The notes: generated by a model not told the origin, from the sequence alone. Counted from the stretch's first letter, positions 8,900-17,130 are shown. The stretch: DNA of 64,000 nt from Pedobacter westerhofensis (GCF_900182595.1 NZ_FXTN01000004.1:124001-188000); one strand, 5' to 3'. A program made the numbers and translations.

Positions 8900-8921
8900 T
8901 CAAAACAACAATTTGTTTTGA
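8900..8921. promoter_or_regulatory. 9-bp inverted repeat upstream of the 8991/9111 genes
   Basis: TCAAAACAA (8900-8908) and TTGTTTTGA (8913-8921) are perfect inverted complements around a 4-nt spacer, without a T-run. The position, about 70-90 bp before the ORF at 8991, suits an operator. The function is inferred from position only. Confidence 0.35.
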
Positions 8922-8990
8922 TATTGTGAACCGGATTGTGTGATCACCGATAATATGATTACATATTTTTTGATAAAACCTTTTACTAAA

Positions 8991-9107
8991 ATGACCAGGA
9001 TTCCCTTTCAACAAGCTGCTCAGCTTTACCGATTATATGATGTTTTACAGATTGTGAAATTTAGATTTTTGCCAGTTATTAATTTCTTTATTATCCAAAC
9101 AATTTAA
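8991..9107 (+). CDS. Possible small hydrophobic ORF (38 aa)
   Basis: The frame starts at the ATG at 8991 and stops at 9105-9107, three nucleotides before the ATG of the next gene, a spacing that would allow translational coupling. The 38-aa product begins MTRIPFQQAAQLYRLYD and ends in a hydrophobic stretch (FLPVINFFIIQTI) that could be a short membrane helix. I recognise no family. It could also be an untranslated leader that is open by chance. Confidence 0.3.
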   Translation: MTRIPFQQAAQLYRLYDVLQIVKFRFLPVINFFIIQTI

Positions 9108-9110
9108 AAA

Positions 9111-10088
9111 ATGGAAGAAGTAAATCATATGATGAGTGCTGCATTTGCGTCTTATAAAAAACCGGAGCGGGAAAAACATCAGCATTTAAAAGAAGGTCCT
9201 GCTTTTCCGGAGATCTTAAAAAAGCAATTAAAAAAGGGTGATACAAACGTCCTGATTAATTATAACAGCTATATAGATTCCCTGTTGTATATCCACAGAG
9301 AAAGCAGTGCAGCAGTAGACTGGGAGCAGTTTACAGAACAAGCTGAACCTAAATTGCCGGTAAGGCTATCATTAAACCAGGATATTGCGGAAAAAGAACA
9401 TGAGGCCTACGAACCTACGGTGCTTGATAAAATGCTGGGTCAAAGTAAAAAGAAAAAGAAGGATTTAATAAAGAACGCAGAGCAGGCCAGGCGTTACGAT
9501 GACCTGATTTATAATGCTGCACTCAGGGAATTCAGGAATGAGCATCAGGACTGGGTTAAAGGCCAGCTCATCGGCAAGGGCATCAGGGAGGGAGACCCGG
9601 TCGCGTTTCAGCAGGCAATTGAGTTTTTTAATCCCTTATATCCGCTCATACAGCTGGGGGCAAAGCTACATTTTGAATCCCTTAATGATACTATGATTGT
9701 TCACCTGCATCTGTGTCCGGAGCAGATTATTCCTGATTATTTGGTTAGCCAGACGGCATCGGGCAAGCTGTTAAAAACTAAAATGCCTGAATTTAAATTC
9801 AACGAGATCTGCCATCATCATGTAAGTGCCTGCGCTTTGAGGACAGGGAGGGAAATATTTGCTTTGCTGCCGGTGAAAACAGTATTTGTAAACATCTATT
9901 CCTATGTGCCGGCTAAAGCTGAAGCTAATGAAAAACGCGTGATCCTTTCCGTTAAATTTACGCGTACAGAACTGCTTGAACTCGATTTTATGACTGCCGG
10001 TGCAGCAGATTACCTGGCTCATTTTACGCATAATATTGATTTTTCGCTGGTTACGGGATTTTCACATGCCATTCCCTTAACAAACTGA
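9111..10088 (+). CDS. Hypothetical protein (325 aa)
   Basis: I do not recognise this family. The protein has no signal peptide or membrane helix. The first 60 residues are charged, and a Lys-run (SKKKKKDLIKNAEQARRYDDL, about residues 113-133) leads into a region with the look of a mixed alpha/beta domain. A notable ICHHHVSACALRTG stretch near residue 233 contains three His and two Cys residues, which might bind metal. The gene precedes a 91-aa ORF and a DUF4142 lipoprotein on the same strand and may share their transcript. The ATG at 9111 is preceded by an A-rich leader typical of Bacteroidota. Confidence 0.6.
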   Translation: MEEVNHMMSAAFASYKKPEREKHQHLKEGPAFPEILKKQLKKGDTNVLINYNSYIDSLLYIHRESSAAVDWEQFTEQAEPKLPVRLSLNQDIAEKEHEAYEPTVLDKMLGQSKKKKKDLIKNAEQARRYDDLIYNAALREFRNEHQDWVKGQLIGKGIREGDPVAFQQAIEFFNPLYPLIQLGAKLHFESLNDTMIVHLHLCPEQIIPDYLVSQTASGKLLKTKMPEFKFNEICHHHVSACALRTGREIFALLPVKTVFVNIYSYVPAKAEANEKRVILSVKFTRTELLELDFMTAGAADYLAHFTHNIDFSLVTGFSHAIPLTN

Positions 10089-10152
10089 CCTTTTTGCAAT
10101 GGCAGGTTATCAATTCGTACAAACATTAAATCGTACGGCTTGTTAAACAGGT

Positions 10153-10428
10153 ATGGAATCAACTTACATCACAGAAGCCCAGGCCACATTGCCTGATGGT
10201 CAAATAGCCCGCGGGCCAATCACTACAACTGACCGTGAAACATTCTTTTTCGACAATACGGTTGGTACGATGAACTTAAAAATGGAACTCAGGAGGGGCG
10301 ATCTTGGCTGGTATCAGTCGGGTGGCACTGATGTGGCCAATGCTGAGCAAATGATTGATGAGCTTGGTGTTTACATAGATAATTGTTTAGGTAACAACCC
10401 TGTAACCAATAAAATCACCTTAGAATAA
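10153..10428 (+). CDS. Small hypothetical protein (91 aa)
   Basis: The product is soluble, 91 aa and acidic, with a beta-strand-like pattern (ATLPDGQIARGPITTTDRE, then TVGTMNLKMELRRGDLGWY) and a C-terminal helix. It has no signal peptide. The 65-bp gap after the preceding gene, and the DUF4142 frame opening at its stop codon, point to one transcript. I recognise no family; a small single-domain protein of Sphingobacteriaceae is the most that can be said. Confidence 0.55.
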   Translation: MESTYITEAQATLPDGQIARGPITTTDRETFFFDNTVGTMNLKMELRRGDLGWYQSGGTDVANAEQMIDELGVYIDNCLGNNPVTNKITLE

Positions 10429-10448
10429 TGACCACGATTAATATACCT

Positions 10449-11123
10449 ATGAAAAAATTAATTATTTGTGCTGTAATGATTACAGCAGGTTATACCCTGC
10501 AATCCTGCACGGCAACACGTTCTGCCACTGGCTCTACAGGAGCAACGCCAGGTTACGGCAGTGCGTCCAACATCTCAGCGGGCAGAAACGGAGAAGGAGT
10601 GCCCAGTCCTGCAATTCGTCAGGAACCAATTCCCGGAAACGCAACAATGAATTCGGCAGGTTCTGCAGATTCTTTATCGAACAAAGTGGACGCAGCAAAA
10701 AACAAAGTCGCGCAGTTTATTAATGAGGCCTATCTTTCCAGTTATACCGAAGTTGAATCAAGTAAAATCGCTTTGCAGAATGCAAAAAACACATACGTTA
10801 AAACTTTTGCTTCTCTGGTAGTAGAAAACCAGGTAAAGGCAGATGCTGGTTTGAAAGCACTGGCTGCAGCTAAAAACATCACGCTGGATTCTGCTGCGAC
10901 AAATAAAAACAGGGATGAAAAAGTTAAGCAGCTGACAACAGTCACGGGAGAGGAACTTGAAACTGTTTATATTCAAATCATGACAAGGGATTATGAACAG
11001 GCCATCGCATTGTATGAAGATGGAGAAAGGTCTAAAGATCCCGAGGTAAAAGCATATGCCAAAGCTAATTTGCCAATGCTCAAGTCACACTTTAAAATCG
11101 TTTCATCGTTAAACAAACAATAG
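10449..11123 (+). CDS. DUF4142 domain lipoprotein
   Basis: This is a predicted lipoprotein of 224 aa starting MKKLIICAVMITAGYTLQSC, with the lipobox Cys at about residue 20. An upstream in-frame ATG at 10428 is possible, but the signal peptide fits the start at 10449. The mature N-terminus is Ser/Gly/Thr-rich and low in complexity. The C-terminal part (AAKNKVAQFINEAYLSSYTEVE onward, roughly residues 75-220) is a helical DUF4142 domain, a ferritin-like four-helix family of unknown function that is often stress-linked. A strong hairpin terminator follows at 11165-11201. Confidence 0.8.
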   Translation: MKKLIICAVMITAGYTLQSCTATRSATGSTGATPGYGSASNISAGRNGEGVPSPAIRQEPIPGNATMNSAGSADSLSNKVDAAKNKVAQFINEAYLSSYTEVESSKIALQNAKNTYVKTFASLVVENQVKADAGLKALAAAKNITLDSAATNKNRDEKVKQLTTVTGEELETVYIQIMTRDYEQAIALYEDGERSKDPEVKAYAKANLPMLKSHFKIVSSLNKQ

Positions 11124-11164
11124 GTATCATTTACTGAGACTCAGGTCTGGTATTTTGCAATAAA

Positions 11165-11201
11165 AATGCCCCCAAAATGTGTCTAACTTTTTGGGGGCAT
11201 T
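11165..11201. terminator. Bidirectional hairpin terminator
   Basis: AATGCCCCCAAAA (11165-11177) pairs with TTTTTGGGGGCATT (about 11188-11201). The stem is GC-rich with A/T edges, so it can serve both the DUF4142 gene on the plus strand and the convergent fucosidase gene that ends at 11233. Confidence 0.85.
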
Positions 11202-11232
11202 GTACAGGGATCAACCCCTTTTTTATTGCAGA

Positions 11233-12660
11233 CTAAATTGTTCTCTCATTAAACACCACAAACTCCGCTATTTCTGCAGTTGTTCCGGTATCTTCAAGTT
11301 GTATCCTCACTGCATCGGCATATACCCTTGGGAATCTGTGTATCTTGATTCTGCTGTTATTTTCACCTGAAAAAAGTGTGGTCCACACTCCGTGCAGCCG
11401 GTACTGCAATTGATATTTTTTGATAGTCACATTTTTCTTGTCCGCTATAACGATCATGTTGAAAGCCTTTTCTGCTTTCAGTCCGATTTCCAACCAGGGA
11501 TTTTTAACGGTAGCATTGCTTTGCCAGGTGGTATTAAAATTATCATCATTTGCGAAATCCATAATATTCATATCATCGCTCCAGCTGCTGTTTGCAGGTT
11601 GAAATTTTGCAAGGTTAGGTGAAATGATAGGGGCAGTTCCAATTGGCAAAGCCTGGGTTGGGCCGGTATTTTTCCAGGCTTTACCAATCTGTTTTAAAGC
11701 TGCAATGGCGTTTTCATCAATCAGTCCATCGCGGTTAGGCGCAACATTCAGGATGAAATTGCAATATGCGTTGTTAAAGGGGATAATGTTTTCATTTACC
11801 ATCGTCAGCGCATCTTTCACTGGTGTTTGAGGAAATGAGGTTTTCCAGAACCAGCTCTTTTGAAGCGGCAGGCAGGAAAGCGCAGGCAATTGATTGGTGT
11901 CTTTTGAAATATGCTGACCGGCACCCTGTTCGTATGATTTGATATCTGTGTAATACAAAGCCTCCGCTGGATATTTGGCTGCATTGAGGTCCATCACCAA
12001 ACAGTTTGGCTGTATCGATTTGATCAGTGTGTAGATCTCCTCAAAAGGGACATCATCGTAGGATATCCTTGACCAGGGAGCGTCCCATCCGTCAATGATC
12101 AGTGCATCAATCTTCCCGTAATTACTTAGTAATTCAGTTATCTGCGCCTTTATCATTTTGATATGTTCAGGAGTAATGTGGTTAGGCCTCAGCTTGTGAT
12201 GTGTATCCAGAATGGAATAATACAGCATCACCTTCAGCCCGTTTTTCCTGAAGGCATTTGCATATTCTTTTACCACGTCTCTTTTTAAGGGGCTGTTCAT
12301 CACATTGTAGTCTGTGGTTTTTGTATCCCAGATCGCAAAGCCACTGTGGTGTTTGGTGGTGAGGCAGCCATAGGTCATGTTAGCGGATTTTGCGGCTTTG
12401 GCCCATTGTTCACAATCCAGTTTTTTAGGATTGAAGATGGACGGGGAGGCTTCCGGATCTGCCCAGTCCTGGTCCATATAGGTAGGAATATTGTAATGGA
12501 TGAACATGCCGAACCGCAGATCTACGAATTCCTGCTGCAGCCGGGCGAGAGGTGTGATGTTTTCTGAAGATGTTGCCTGCCCCTGTGAGCAGAGTGGCGC
12601 TAACAGAAAAAGGCTTAACACTAATTTCAACAAAGAGGATAAGGTAAAATATTTTAGCAT
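11233..12660 (-). CDS. Alpha-L-fucosidase, GH29, with C-terminal F5/8-type domain
   Basis: This secreted glycoside hydrolase of 475 aa removes terminal alpha-L-fucose. The N-terminal signal peptide (KLVLSLFLLAPLCSQGQA) is followed by the GH29 barrel, with FGMFIHYN near the start, the TKHHSGFAIWDT strand, and ALIIDGWDAPW, which holds the expected catalytic Asp nucleophile. After about residue 345, a domain with NPWLEIGLKAEKAFNMIVIAD and a C-terminal EIAEFVVFNE resembles a discoidin/F5-8 carbohydrate-binding module. The gene is monocistronic, closed by the bidirectional terminator. Fucose capping of N-glycans or host mucins would fit the GH89/GH35/GH92 locus elsewhere in the window. Confidence 0.9.
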   Translation of the reverse strand: MLKYFTLSSLLKLVLSLFLLAPLCSQGQATSSENITPLARLQQEFVDLRFGMFIHYNIPTYMDQDWADPEASPSIFNPKKLDCEQWAKAAKSANMTYGCLTTKHHSGFAIWDTKTTDYNVMNSPLKRDVVKEYANAFRKNGLKVMLYYSILDTHHKLRPNHITPEHIKMIKAQITELLSNYGKIDALIIDGWDAPWSRISYDDVPFEEIYTLIKSIQPNCLVMDLNAAKYPAEALYYTDIKSYEQGAGQHISKDTNQLPALSCLPLQKSWFWKTSFPQTPVKDALTMVNENIIPFNNAYCNFILNVAPNRDGLIDENAIAALKQIGKAWKNTGPTQALPIGTAPIISPNLAKFQPANSSWSDDMNIMDFANDDNFNTTWQSNATVKNPWLEIGLKAEKAFNMIVIADKKNVTIKKYQLQYRLHGVWTTLFSGENNSRIKIHRFPRVYADAVRIQLEDTGTTAEIAEFVVFNERTI

Positions 12661-12769
12661 AAACGAAAATACAAATAATTGTTTATGATAAATAAATAAA
12701 AATGAAACCCTTTATGACTGAAAGTGTTAATTCTCTTAAACCTGCATCTATCTATTAAAACTATACATT

Positions 12770-13102
12770 ATGAAACTCAGAAAGACAAATTCAATGATGA
12801 CCAGCATTGCCCTTTTAACCGGGATAGCTGTTGGTGCTGCTATCAGTGCCTTGTTTGCACCAAAAAGTGGTAAAGAAACAAGAAGGAATGTTGCCGGCGC
12901 GATAAAAGGAATTGTTGGCGCATCTCTAACTGAACGTACTGCAGAAGTGAAGGATCATTTGGTAGAAGATCTGCGCGAGCAAACCAAGCTGAAGGCCGAC
13001 CAGCTGACAGGTAATCCCGAAGAGGCAGTGGACCTTACAAAAACTACGATCAGGGAAAAAGGGCCAAAATCACGTCAGGTGCCTACAGAACCTCAAATCT
13101 AA
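12770..13102 (+). CDS. YtxH domain protein
   Basis: This is a small membrane-associated protein of 110 aa. Residues 9-31 form a glycine/alanine-rich membrane helix (SIALLTGIAVGAAISALFAP) followed directly by KSGKETRR, the hallmark of YtxH (Gas-vesicle-like/general stress) proteins. The rest is a charged amphipathic helix region. It leads a run of three small plus-strand genes (12770-13613) that look like a stress-response cluster. Function beyond the family name is not established. Confidence 0.82.
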   Translation: MKLRKTNSMMTSIALLTGIAVGAAISALFAPKSGKETRRNVAGAIKGIVGASLTERTAEVKDHLVEDLREQTKLKADQLTGNPEEAVDLTKTTIREKGPKSRQVPTEPQI

Positions 13103-13108
13103 TTCAAA

Positions 13109-13234
13109 ATGGCAGATAAAAAAGATGATAAAGATCCCTGCTGGAAAAACTATGAGCAGGTAGGGATGAAAACCAAGTCGGGAAAAAAAGTACCGAACTG
13201 TGTGCCAAAAAAAGCTGCTGCAAAAAAGAAGTAA
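13109..13234 (+). CDS. Small Lys-rich protein (41 aa) with PCWKNYxQVGMK motif
   Basis: The frame begins at the ATG 6 bp after the YtxH stop codon and ends at 13234. The product is 41 aa, very Lys-rich, with KDPCWKNYEQVGMKTKSGKK and VPNCVPKKAAAKKK. The pattern PCWKxYxxxGxK...GKxVPNCVP is one I associate with short proteins widespread in Bacteroidota and in phages. Two Cys residues flank a basic core, so nucleic-acid binding is possible but unproven. It almost certainly shares a transcript with its neighbours. Confidence 0.65.
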   Translation: MADKKDDKDPCWKNYEQVGMKTKSGKKVPNCVPKKAAAKKK

Positions 13235-13271
13235 GCGGCATTTTTTTAATAGTTATTAAATTACAAAAAGA

Positions 13272-13613
13272 ATGGAAGATATGAATACATCCGGCGAAAA
13301 TAGCTCTCACCATATTGATCAGCCCTCTGGTACCGGCCAGGCCGCTCCGGGAAAGGGATTTACCGGAGAAGAACTTAAAAGGCGCCTGACAAATGACAGT
13401 GGAAGTTTAGGTTTGGATATCGACGGTACTAACCCTGGCTCCAGATCACATCCTACGGATTACCGTACGCTGACTGATGATCCTGATCAGATCAATCCTG
13501 ATAACAAAGACCTGTCTGAAGACTGCCTGGCAGAAACCGACCATAATACCGGTGATGAACACATGAGAATTGATGAAGAGGGAAATGAATTGAGTGCAGA
13601 GGATCAGGCATAA
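13272..13613 (+). CDS. Acidic low-complexity hypothetical protein (113 aa)
   Basis: This is a highly polar, Asp/Asn/Gly/Ser-rich protein with no hydrophobic core and no signal peptide, so it is probably intrinsically disordered. A GKGFTGEELKRRLTND segment is the only part likely to be structured. An internal ATG at 13281 is an alternative start. It is the third gene of the YtxH cluster, 37 bp after the Lys-rich ORF. Acidic disordered proteins in such clusters are often osmotic or desiccation related; that is inference only. Confidence 0.55.
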   Translation: MEDMNTSGENSSHHIDQPSGTGQAAPGKGFTGEELKRRLTNDSGSLGLDIDGTNPGSRSHPTDYRTLTDDPDQINPDNKDLSEDCLAETDHNTGDEHMRIDEEGNELSAEDQA

Positions 13614-13767
13614 GCACGTGTGTTTCTGTTACTAAGTAAGAGGATTTAGTTCAGGGTTGGTACATCAACGTATTTCCTTCTTACCCTATTCAGGCCAGGG
13701 AAATCCCTTGTCTGGTTTTCGTTCGGTACTAAGAAGCGAAAAGTACGAATACATAGGTTTGTAATGT

Positions 13768-13799
13768 AAAAGAGGGTAATCTCCCGACTGCCCTCTTTT
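13768..13799 (+). terminator. Hairpin terminator after the YtxH cluster
   Basis: AAAAGAGGG (13768-13776) pairs with CCCTCTTTT (13791-13799) around a 14-nt loop. The rest of the 13614-14034 gap holds small imperfect hairpins and the exonuclease III promoter, but no gene that I can support. Confidence 0.75.
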
Positions 13800-13945
13800 A
13801 TCTAGTGAAAAAACACTCGTGAATTTTTAAAAACACACATGCATGTCCATCCAGACGAAACACCATACAAAGATAGAAGATGGCCTTAAAGTAAATTACC
13901 TGATTGCCAGGAATTAACCCTTGTTTATGATTGCGGAGAAACGCA

Positions 13946-13981
13946 TTTGCGTGAGTATTAACTTTATATCTGGTATGTTTG
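13946..13981 (+). promoter_or_regulatory. Candidate Bacteroidota promoter for exonuclease III
   Basis: TATGTTTG (13974-13981) matches the Bacteroidota -7 element TANNTTTG, and TTTG (13946-13949) may be the -33 element, although the 24-nt spacing is longer than the usual 19-21. The start codon lies 53 nt downstream. The -33 copy sits inside an ACGCATTTGCGT dyad. Confidence 0.4.
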
Positions 13982-14034
13982 AGGGTGTTTATGCCATTAT
14001 ATAAATGTGGCTTGATTTTTATACGGATCGAATA

Positions 14035-14808
14035 ATGAAGATAGCAACCTACAATGTAAATGGTGTAAACGGTCGGTTGCCTGTATTGCTCCGCTGGCTG
14101 GAAGAGACAACACCCGATATCGTTTGTTTGCAGGAGCTGAAAGCACCTGAGGAAAAGTTCCCTGAACAGGCAATACTGGACGCAGGATACCATGCGATCT
14201 GGCATGGCCAGAAGAGCTGGAACGGGGTTGCCATCTTATCGCGCAGCGGAGATATCAAAGAACGCCGCCGCGGATTGCCCGGAGACGACGAAGATTTGCA
14301 TAGCAGGTACATTGAAGCCCTCGTTGATGGCATTGTGGTTGGGTGTTTGTACCTGCCAAATGGTAATCCCGCACCAGGACCTAAACTGGAATATAAGCTG
14401 CGCTGGTTTGAACGGCTTACTGCACACGCTGCTACCTTGCTTACGCAGGACTTGCCGGTAGTTCTGACGGGCGATTATAATGTAATGCCAACCGAACTTG
14501 ATGCGTATAAACCTGAGCGATGGGTAGATGATGCATTGTTCCGTCCTGAAGTGCGCGCAGCATTTCATCAGCTTACTGATCAGGGCTGGACAGATGCACT
14601 CCGTAAAACACATCCCGGTGAGGTAATTTATACTTTCTTTGATTATTTCCGCAATGCTTATGCACGTAATGCGGGCTTGCGAATAGATCATTTTTTGCTG
14701 AGCCCGAAACTGGATGGCCGTTTGCTTGCCGCCGGGGTAGACCACAATGTTCGTGGCTGGGAAAAGACCAGTGATCATGCTCCGGTTTGGATTGAGCTTT
14801 CTGAATAG
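14035..14808 (+). CDS. xth: Exodeoxyribonuclease III (AP endonuclease)
   Basis: This is a 257-aa Mg-dependent endonuclease/exonuclease/phosphatase-fold enzyme that cleaves DNA at abasic sites and degrades 3' ends in base-excision repair. The start MKIATYNVNGVNGRL is the canonical family N-terminus, so I choose 14035 over the longer frame. The catalytic Glu is in CLQELK, the active-site Asp/Asn pair in TGDYNVMP, and the C-terminal motif is SDHAPVW. Length and motifs are complete. It is monocistronic between the stress cluster and the convergent DUF1810 gene. Confidence 0.93.
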   Translation: MKIATYNVNGVNGRLPVLLRWLEETTPDIVCLQELKAPEEKFPEQAILDAGYHAIWHGQKSWNGVAILSRSGDIKERRRGLPGDDEDLHSRYIEALVDGIVVGCLYLPNGNPAPGPKLEYKLRWFERLTAHAATLLTQDLPVVLTGDYNVMPTELDAYKPERWVDDALFRPEVRAAFHQLTDQGWTDALRKTHPGEVIYTFFDYFRNAYARNAGLRIDHFLLSPKLDGRLLAAGVDHNVRGWEKTSDHAPVWIELSE

Positions 14809-14831
14809 TTCCTGTCAGTTTTGATGTTACG

Positions 14832-15263
14832 CTAGGTAAGTTTTTTGATGATTTGTAGCGTTTTTATATCTTCTGTTCCATTGAAAAACTTTTCAAGAAC
14901 CTGCCGGAATATGGGATCTGCATTTTTGACCTGCGAAAAGAGTGTCATTGAGGAATTTAATTTCAGATGATCAGGACTTCCCAGAATTTTGAGCGGATCC
15001 TCTTCTTTGAGTTTTAGTAATTCTTTGCTAATCTCAATCAGCCTGTTTCCTAACAGGGGGTGATCAGCATAGCGCTGTGCTTCATCCAGATTTTTAATGC
15101 CGTAGAACCTGGATGTACCGGTGATTCCCAGACCGGAAATCTGAGGAAATATATACCACATCCAGTGACTGCGTTTTTTGCCATTTTTGATTTCTGCCAG
15201 TGCGTTTTCATAATCGTGCTCCTGCGCAATGATGAATCTTTCAAGGTTGTGTTCTGCCGCCAT
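14832..15263 (-). CDS. DUF1810 family protein
   Basis: I place the start at the ATG at 15263 (MAAEHNLERFIIAQEHDY), giving 143 aa; the longer frame adds 44 implausible residues. The sequence LERFIxAQ...YExALAEIKNGKKRSHWMWYIFPQISGLG is diagnostic of DUF1810, followed by YADHPLLGNRL. The family consists of small soluble proteins of unknown function, sometimes annotated as calpastatin-like without support. It converges with exonuclease III and diverges from the gene at 15407. Confidence 0.85.
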   Translation of the reverse strand: MAAEHNLERFIIAQEHDYENALAEIKNGKKRSHWMWYIFPQISGLGITGTSRFYGIKNLDEAQRYADHPLLGNRLIEISKELLKLKEEDPLKILGSPDHLKLNSSMTLFSQVKNADPIFRQVLEKFFNGTEDIKTLQIIKKLT

Positions 15264-15394
15264 AGAAATTGTCAGTAATAAGTGTTTATAACCAGATTTT
15301 GTATAAAAAGTTTGCTGAGTTATGATCGGTCTGTTTCCTGTAAAAACACAAGTAATAGTTTTCAACATTATTTCGTTTACTAAAAATATTAGCA

Positions 15395-15402
15395 TAAATT
15401 TG
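15395..15402 (+). promoter_or_regulatory. -7 box TAAATTTG abutting a start codon
   Basis: TAAATTTG is a perfect TANNTTTG match only 4 nt before the ATG at 15407. Transcription would begin at or next to the start codon, giving a leaderless or nearly leaderless mRNA. A weak TTTA lies about 19 nt upstream in place of the -33 TTTG. Confidence 0.45.
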
Positions 15403-15406
15403 ATTT

Positions 15407-15790
15407 ATGGATTTAACAGAAGATCAGCAAAAAAGTCTGGTGTCCATTCTAAATGAGTGGGTACATAGCAGTAGGTTAATCAAACATATTCCACAGCAAT
15501 CTTGCTTTGTCTATTATTTTGAGGGCAGGGTTCATTTTGACCTCAAGCTTTTGCATGAAGACTATATGCTGAAGTTTGTGTTCTGCAATTATCGCAGTTA
15601 TGTGAATGCACTTCTGGATCATATACAGCCCTCATTGAAAAAATGGCTGATCAGGAATAATGTGGAAGAGTATAATTTCAGTTTTGAGTTTAAATCAGCT
15701 GGAGAGGTATCTGCAAAGGATATCAAGGTAATCCTCACCAGCACGATCCAGCATCTGGATAGCCAGACGAAGCAAAGGAAGTGTTCATAA
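15407..15790 (+). CDS. Hypothetical protein (127 aa)
   Basis: This is a soluble 127-aa protein with no signal peptide and no recognised family. Alternating hydrophobic strands (SCFVYYFEGRVHFDLKLL, then MLKFVFCNYRSYV) and a C-terminal helix suggest a small alpha/beta domain. The promoter box directly at its start suggests independent transcription. It is followed by a weak AAAGGT/ACCTTT hairpin near 15840 and another small ORF in the same direction. Confidence 0.55.
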   Translation: MDLTEDQQKSLVSILNEWVHSSRLIKHIPQQSCFVYYFEGRVHFDLKLLHEDYMLKFVFCNYRSYVNALLDHIQPSLKKWLIRNNVEEYNFSFEFKSAGEVSAKDIKVILTSTIQHLDSQTKQRKCS

Positions 15791-15884
15791 TACACGTCCT
15801 ACTCCTCAAAGTTTTAAGTAAAAGTCAAAATATAAATCAAAAAGGTAAACACCTTTGTTTTAACATAATATAACCAAGTATATT

Positions 15885-16118
15885 ATGAAAAAGTATAATT
15901 TTTCCGGAGAAATCCAGGGGAGATATCGCCAGATTGAGATATCTCCGATTGCACAATTAACTAATCATTATCTGATACATTGGGATGGCTTCGAAGTTGG
16001 AGTGATCAAAAAGGAGAAAGGGAAATGGCATACAGACCATGAGGCCCTTGTGGATTTCAAGGAAGAACTTGGCGATTTTATAGAAAACCGAAAGAGTGAA
16101 ATCGCAGAAAGCGAATAG
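15885..16118 (+). CDS. Small hypothetical protein (77 aa)
   Basis: The 77-aa product is charged and soluble, with a beta-rich first half (HYLIHWDGFEVGVIKKEKGKWH) and a helical acidic tail (DFKEELGDFIENRKSEIAE). I recognise no family. It ends 5 bp before the convergent amidase gene. Start MKKYNFSGE is well placed after an A-rich leader. Confidence 0.5.
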   Translation: MKKYNFSGEIQGRYRQIEISPIAQLTNHYLIHWDGFEVGVIKKEKGKWHTDHEALVDFKEELGDFIENRKSEIAESE

Positions 16119-16123
16119 GGATA

Positions 16124-16984
16124 TCAGGGGAGGAGTGTTTGCCCCGTCTTCAGGGTTAACAGTTTACTGAATATCCAGCCAATTGTTTTTACACTTCTCA
16201 TTTTTCCATTCTGCGTAATGAGCACTTCTGGCTTAGAATTGACAAGATAAATTTTGCTCCATTCTCCATTTGTTTCAATCAACCCAACTTCGTATCCGGC
16301 TGGCAGTTTTTTAATTGATGCAGCATTTGTAGAGGACGCGGCTCTGAGATTTGTGCCATCGGTGTTTACTGTAAAGATCTTTCCGATGTTGTTGGCTGTC
16401 CCAAAAACGTTCTGTTTAAACTGGTTCCAGGGAAAGGCTGGTCCCGGGTCCAGCTTGCGGGCAGGGGACACATCATCATGGCCCAGGGCTGCGATCAGTT
16501 GATAGGTTTCAAAAATCGCTTTAGCTACTTTGTATAAAGCTTGTAGCTGTGCTTCAGGATAGACATACCAGTTTTGAATGTTATTCCAGAATTTGTGTTT
16601 ATGGGTGGTTCTGGTGGTCTTGCTGTTTCCGTTGTCAATAGCATGGTCTGTGAAGCCCCTGTTTACGATTTCTATTCCGATGCTATGGTAATTTAAGCTT
16701 TCTACACCATCCCAGGTACTCGTGCCGGCATGGTTAGCCCGCAGGTTGAATGGAATTAATTGTGTAACCGTTCCATCGTAATCTACAACAAGGTGAGCCG
16801 CGATCCTATCTGGATTGTTTTTGGTATCCATAAACCAGTTAATAGCTGATTGCGCATCTGCGGTGGCGGTATAATGGATCACCAGATAATCAGGATCTAT
16901 CGGGTCGCGGGCATTTCCTGATTTTAGGGTTTCAATTTTTTCTTCAGCATTATCTTTTACCAGCCAGTGATTTTTGATGTTCAT
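16124..16984 (-). CDS. N-acetylmuramoyl-L-alanine amidase (Amidase_2) with SH3-like tail
   Basis: This zinc amidase of 286 aa cleaves the MurNAc-L-Ala bond of peptidoglycan. The N-terminal two thirds is an Amidase_2/PGRP fold, with YLVIHYTAT (first zinc His), HLVVDYDGTVTQLI, LNYHSIGIEIVN and ALGHDDVSPARKLDPGPAFPW, which supplies the later zinc ligands. The last 75 residues (GTNLRAASSTNAASIKKLPAGYEV onward) form an SH3_3-type binding domain. There is no signal peptide, so it is either cytoplasmic, released by lysis, or moved by a non-Sec route. It is monocistronic. Confidence 0.87.
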   Translation of the reverse strand: MNIKNHWLVKDNAEEKIETLKSGNARDPIDPDYLVIHYTATADAQSAINWFMDTKNNPDRIAAHLVVDYDGTVTQLIPFNLRANHAGTSTWDGVESLNYHSIGIEIVNRGFTDHAIDNGNSKTTRTTHKHKFWNNIQNWYVYPEAQLQALYKVAKAIFETYQLIAALGHDDVSPARKLDPGPAFPWNQFKQNVFGTANNIGKIFTVNTDGTNLRAASSTNAASIKKLPAGYEVGLIETNGEWSKIYLVNSKPEVLITQNGKMRSVKTIGWIFSKLLTLKTGQTLLP

Positions 16985-17130
16985 GATAATTATGTTTAAG
17001 GAAACATTAAATTAAATCATGAAGGTGGGAGGTGGAATAGCAAGTTCTTGGCATTTTGTTCAAGATTTTGCTATGTTAAATGGTTGTTTAAAAAGTTTGG
17101 CGTCAAGTTAAAATGAAATTTACTTGTAAA

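Noticed and set aside
13798..14205. 135-aa minus-strand frame overlapping the exonuclease III start
   Set aside because: It overlaps the 5' end of a gene with complete family motifs, has no recognisable domain, and the shared part is explained by the antisense of conserved codons.
14236..14778. 180-aa frame antisense to exonuclease III
   Set aside because: Fully inside a confident gene on the other strand; composition is what the reverse reading of that gene gives.
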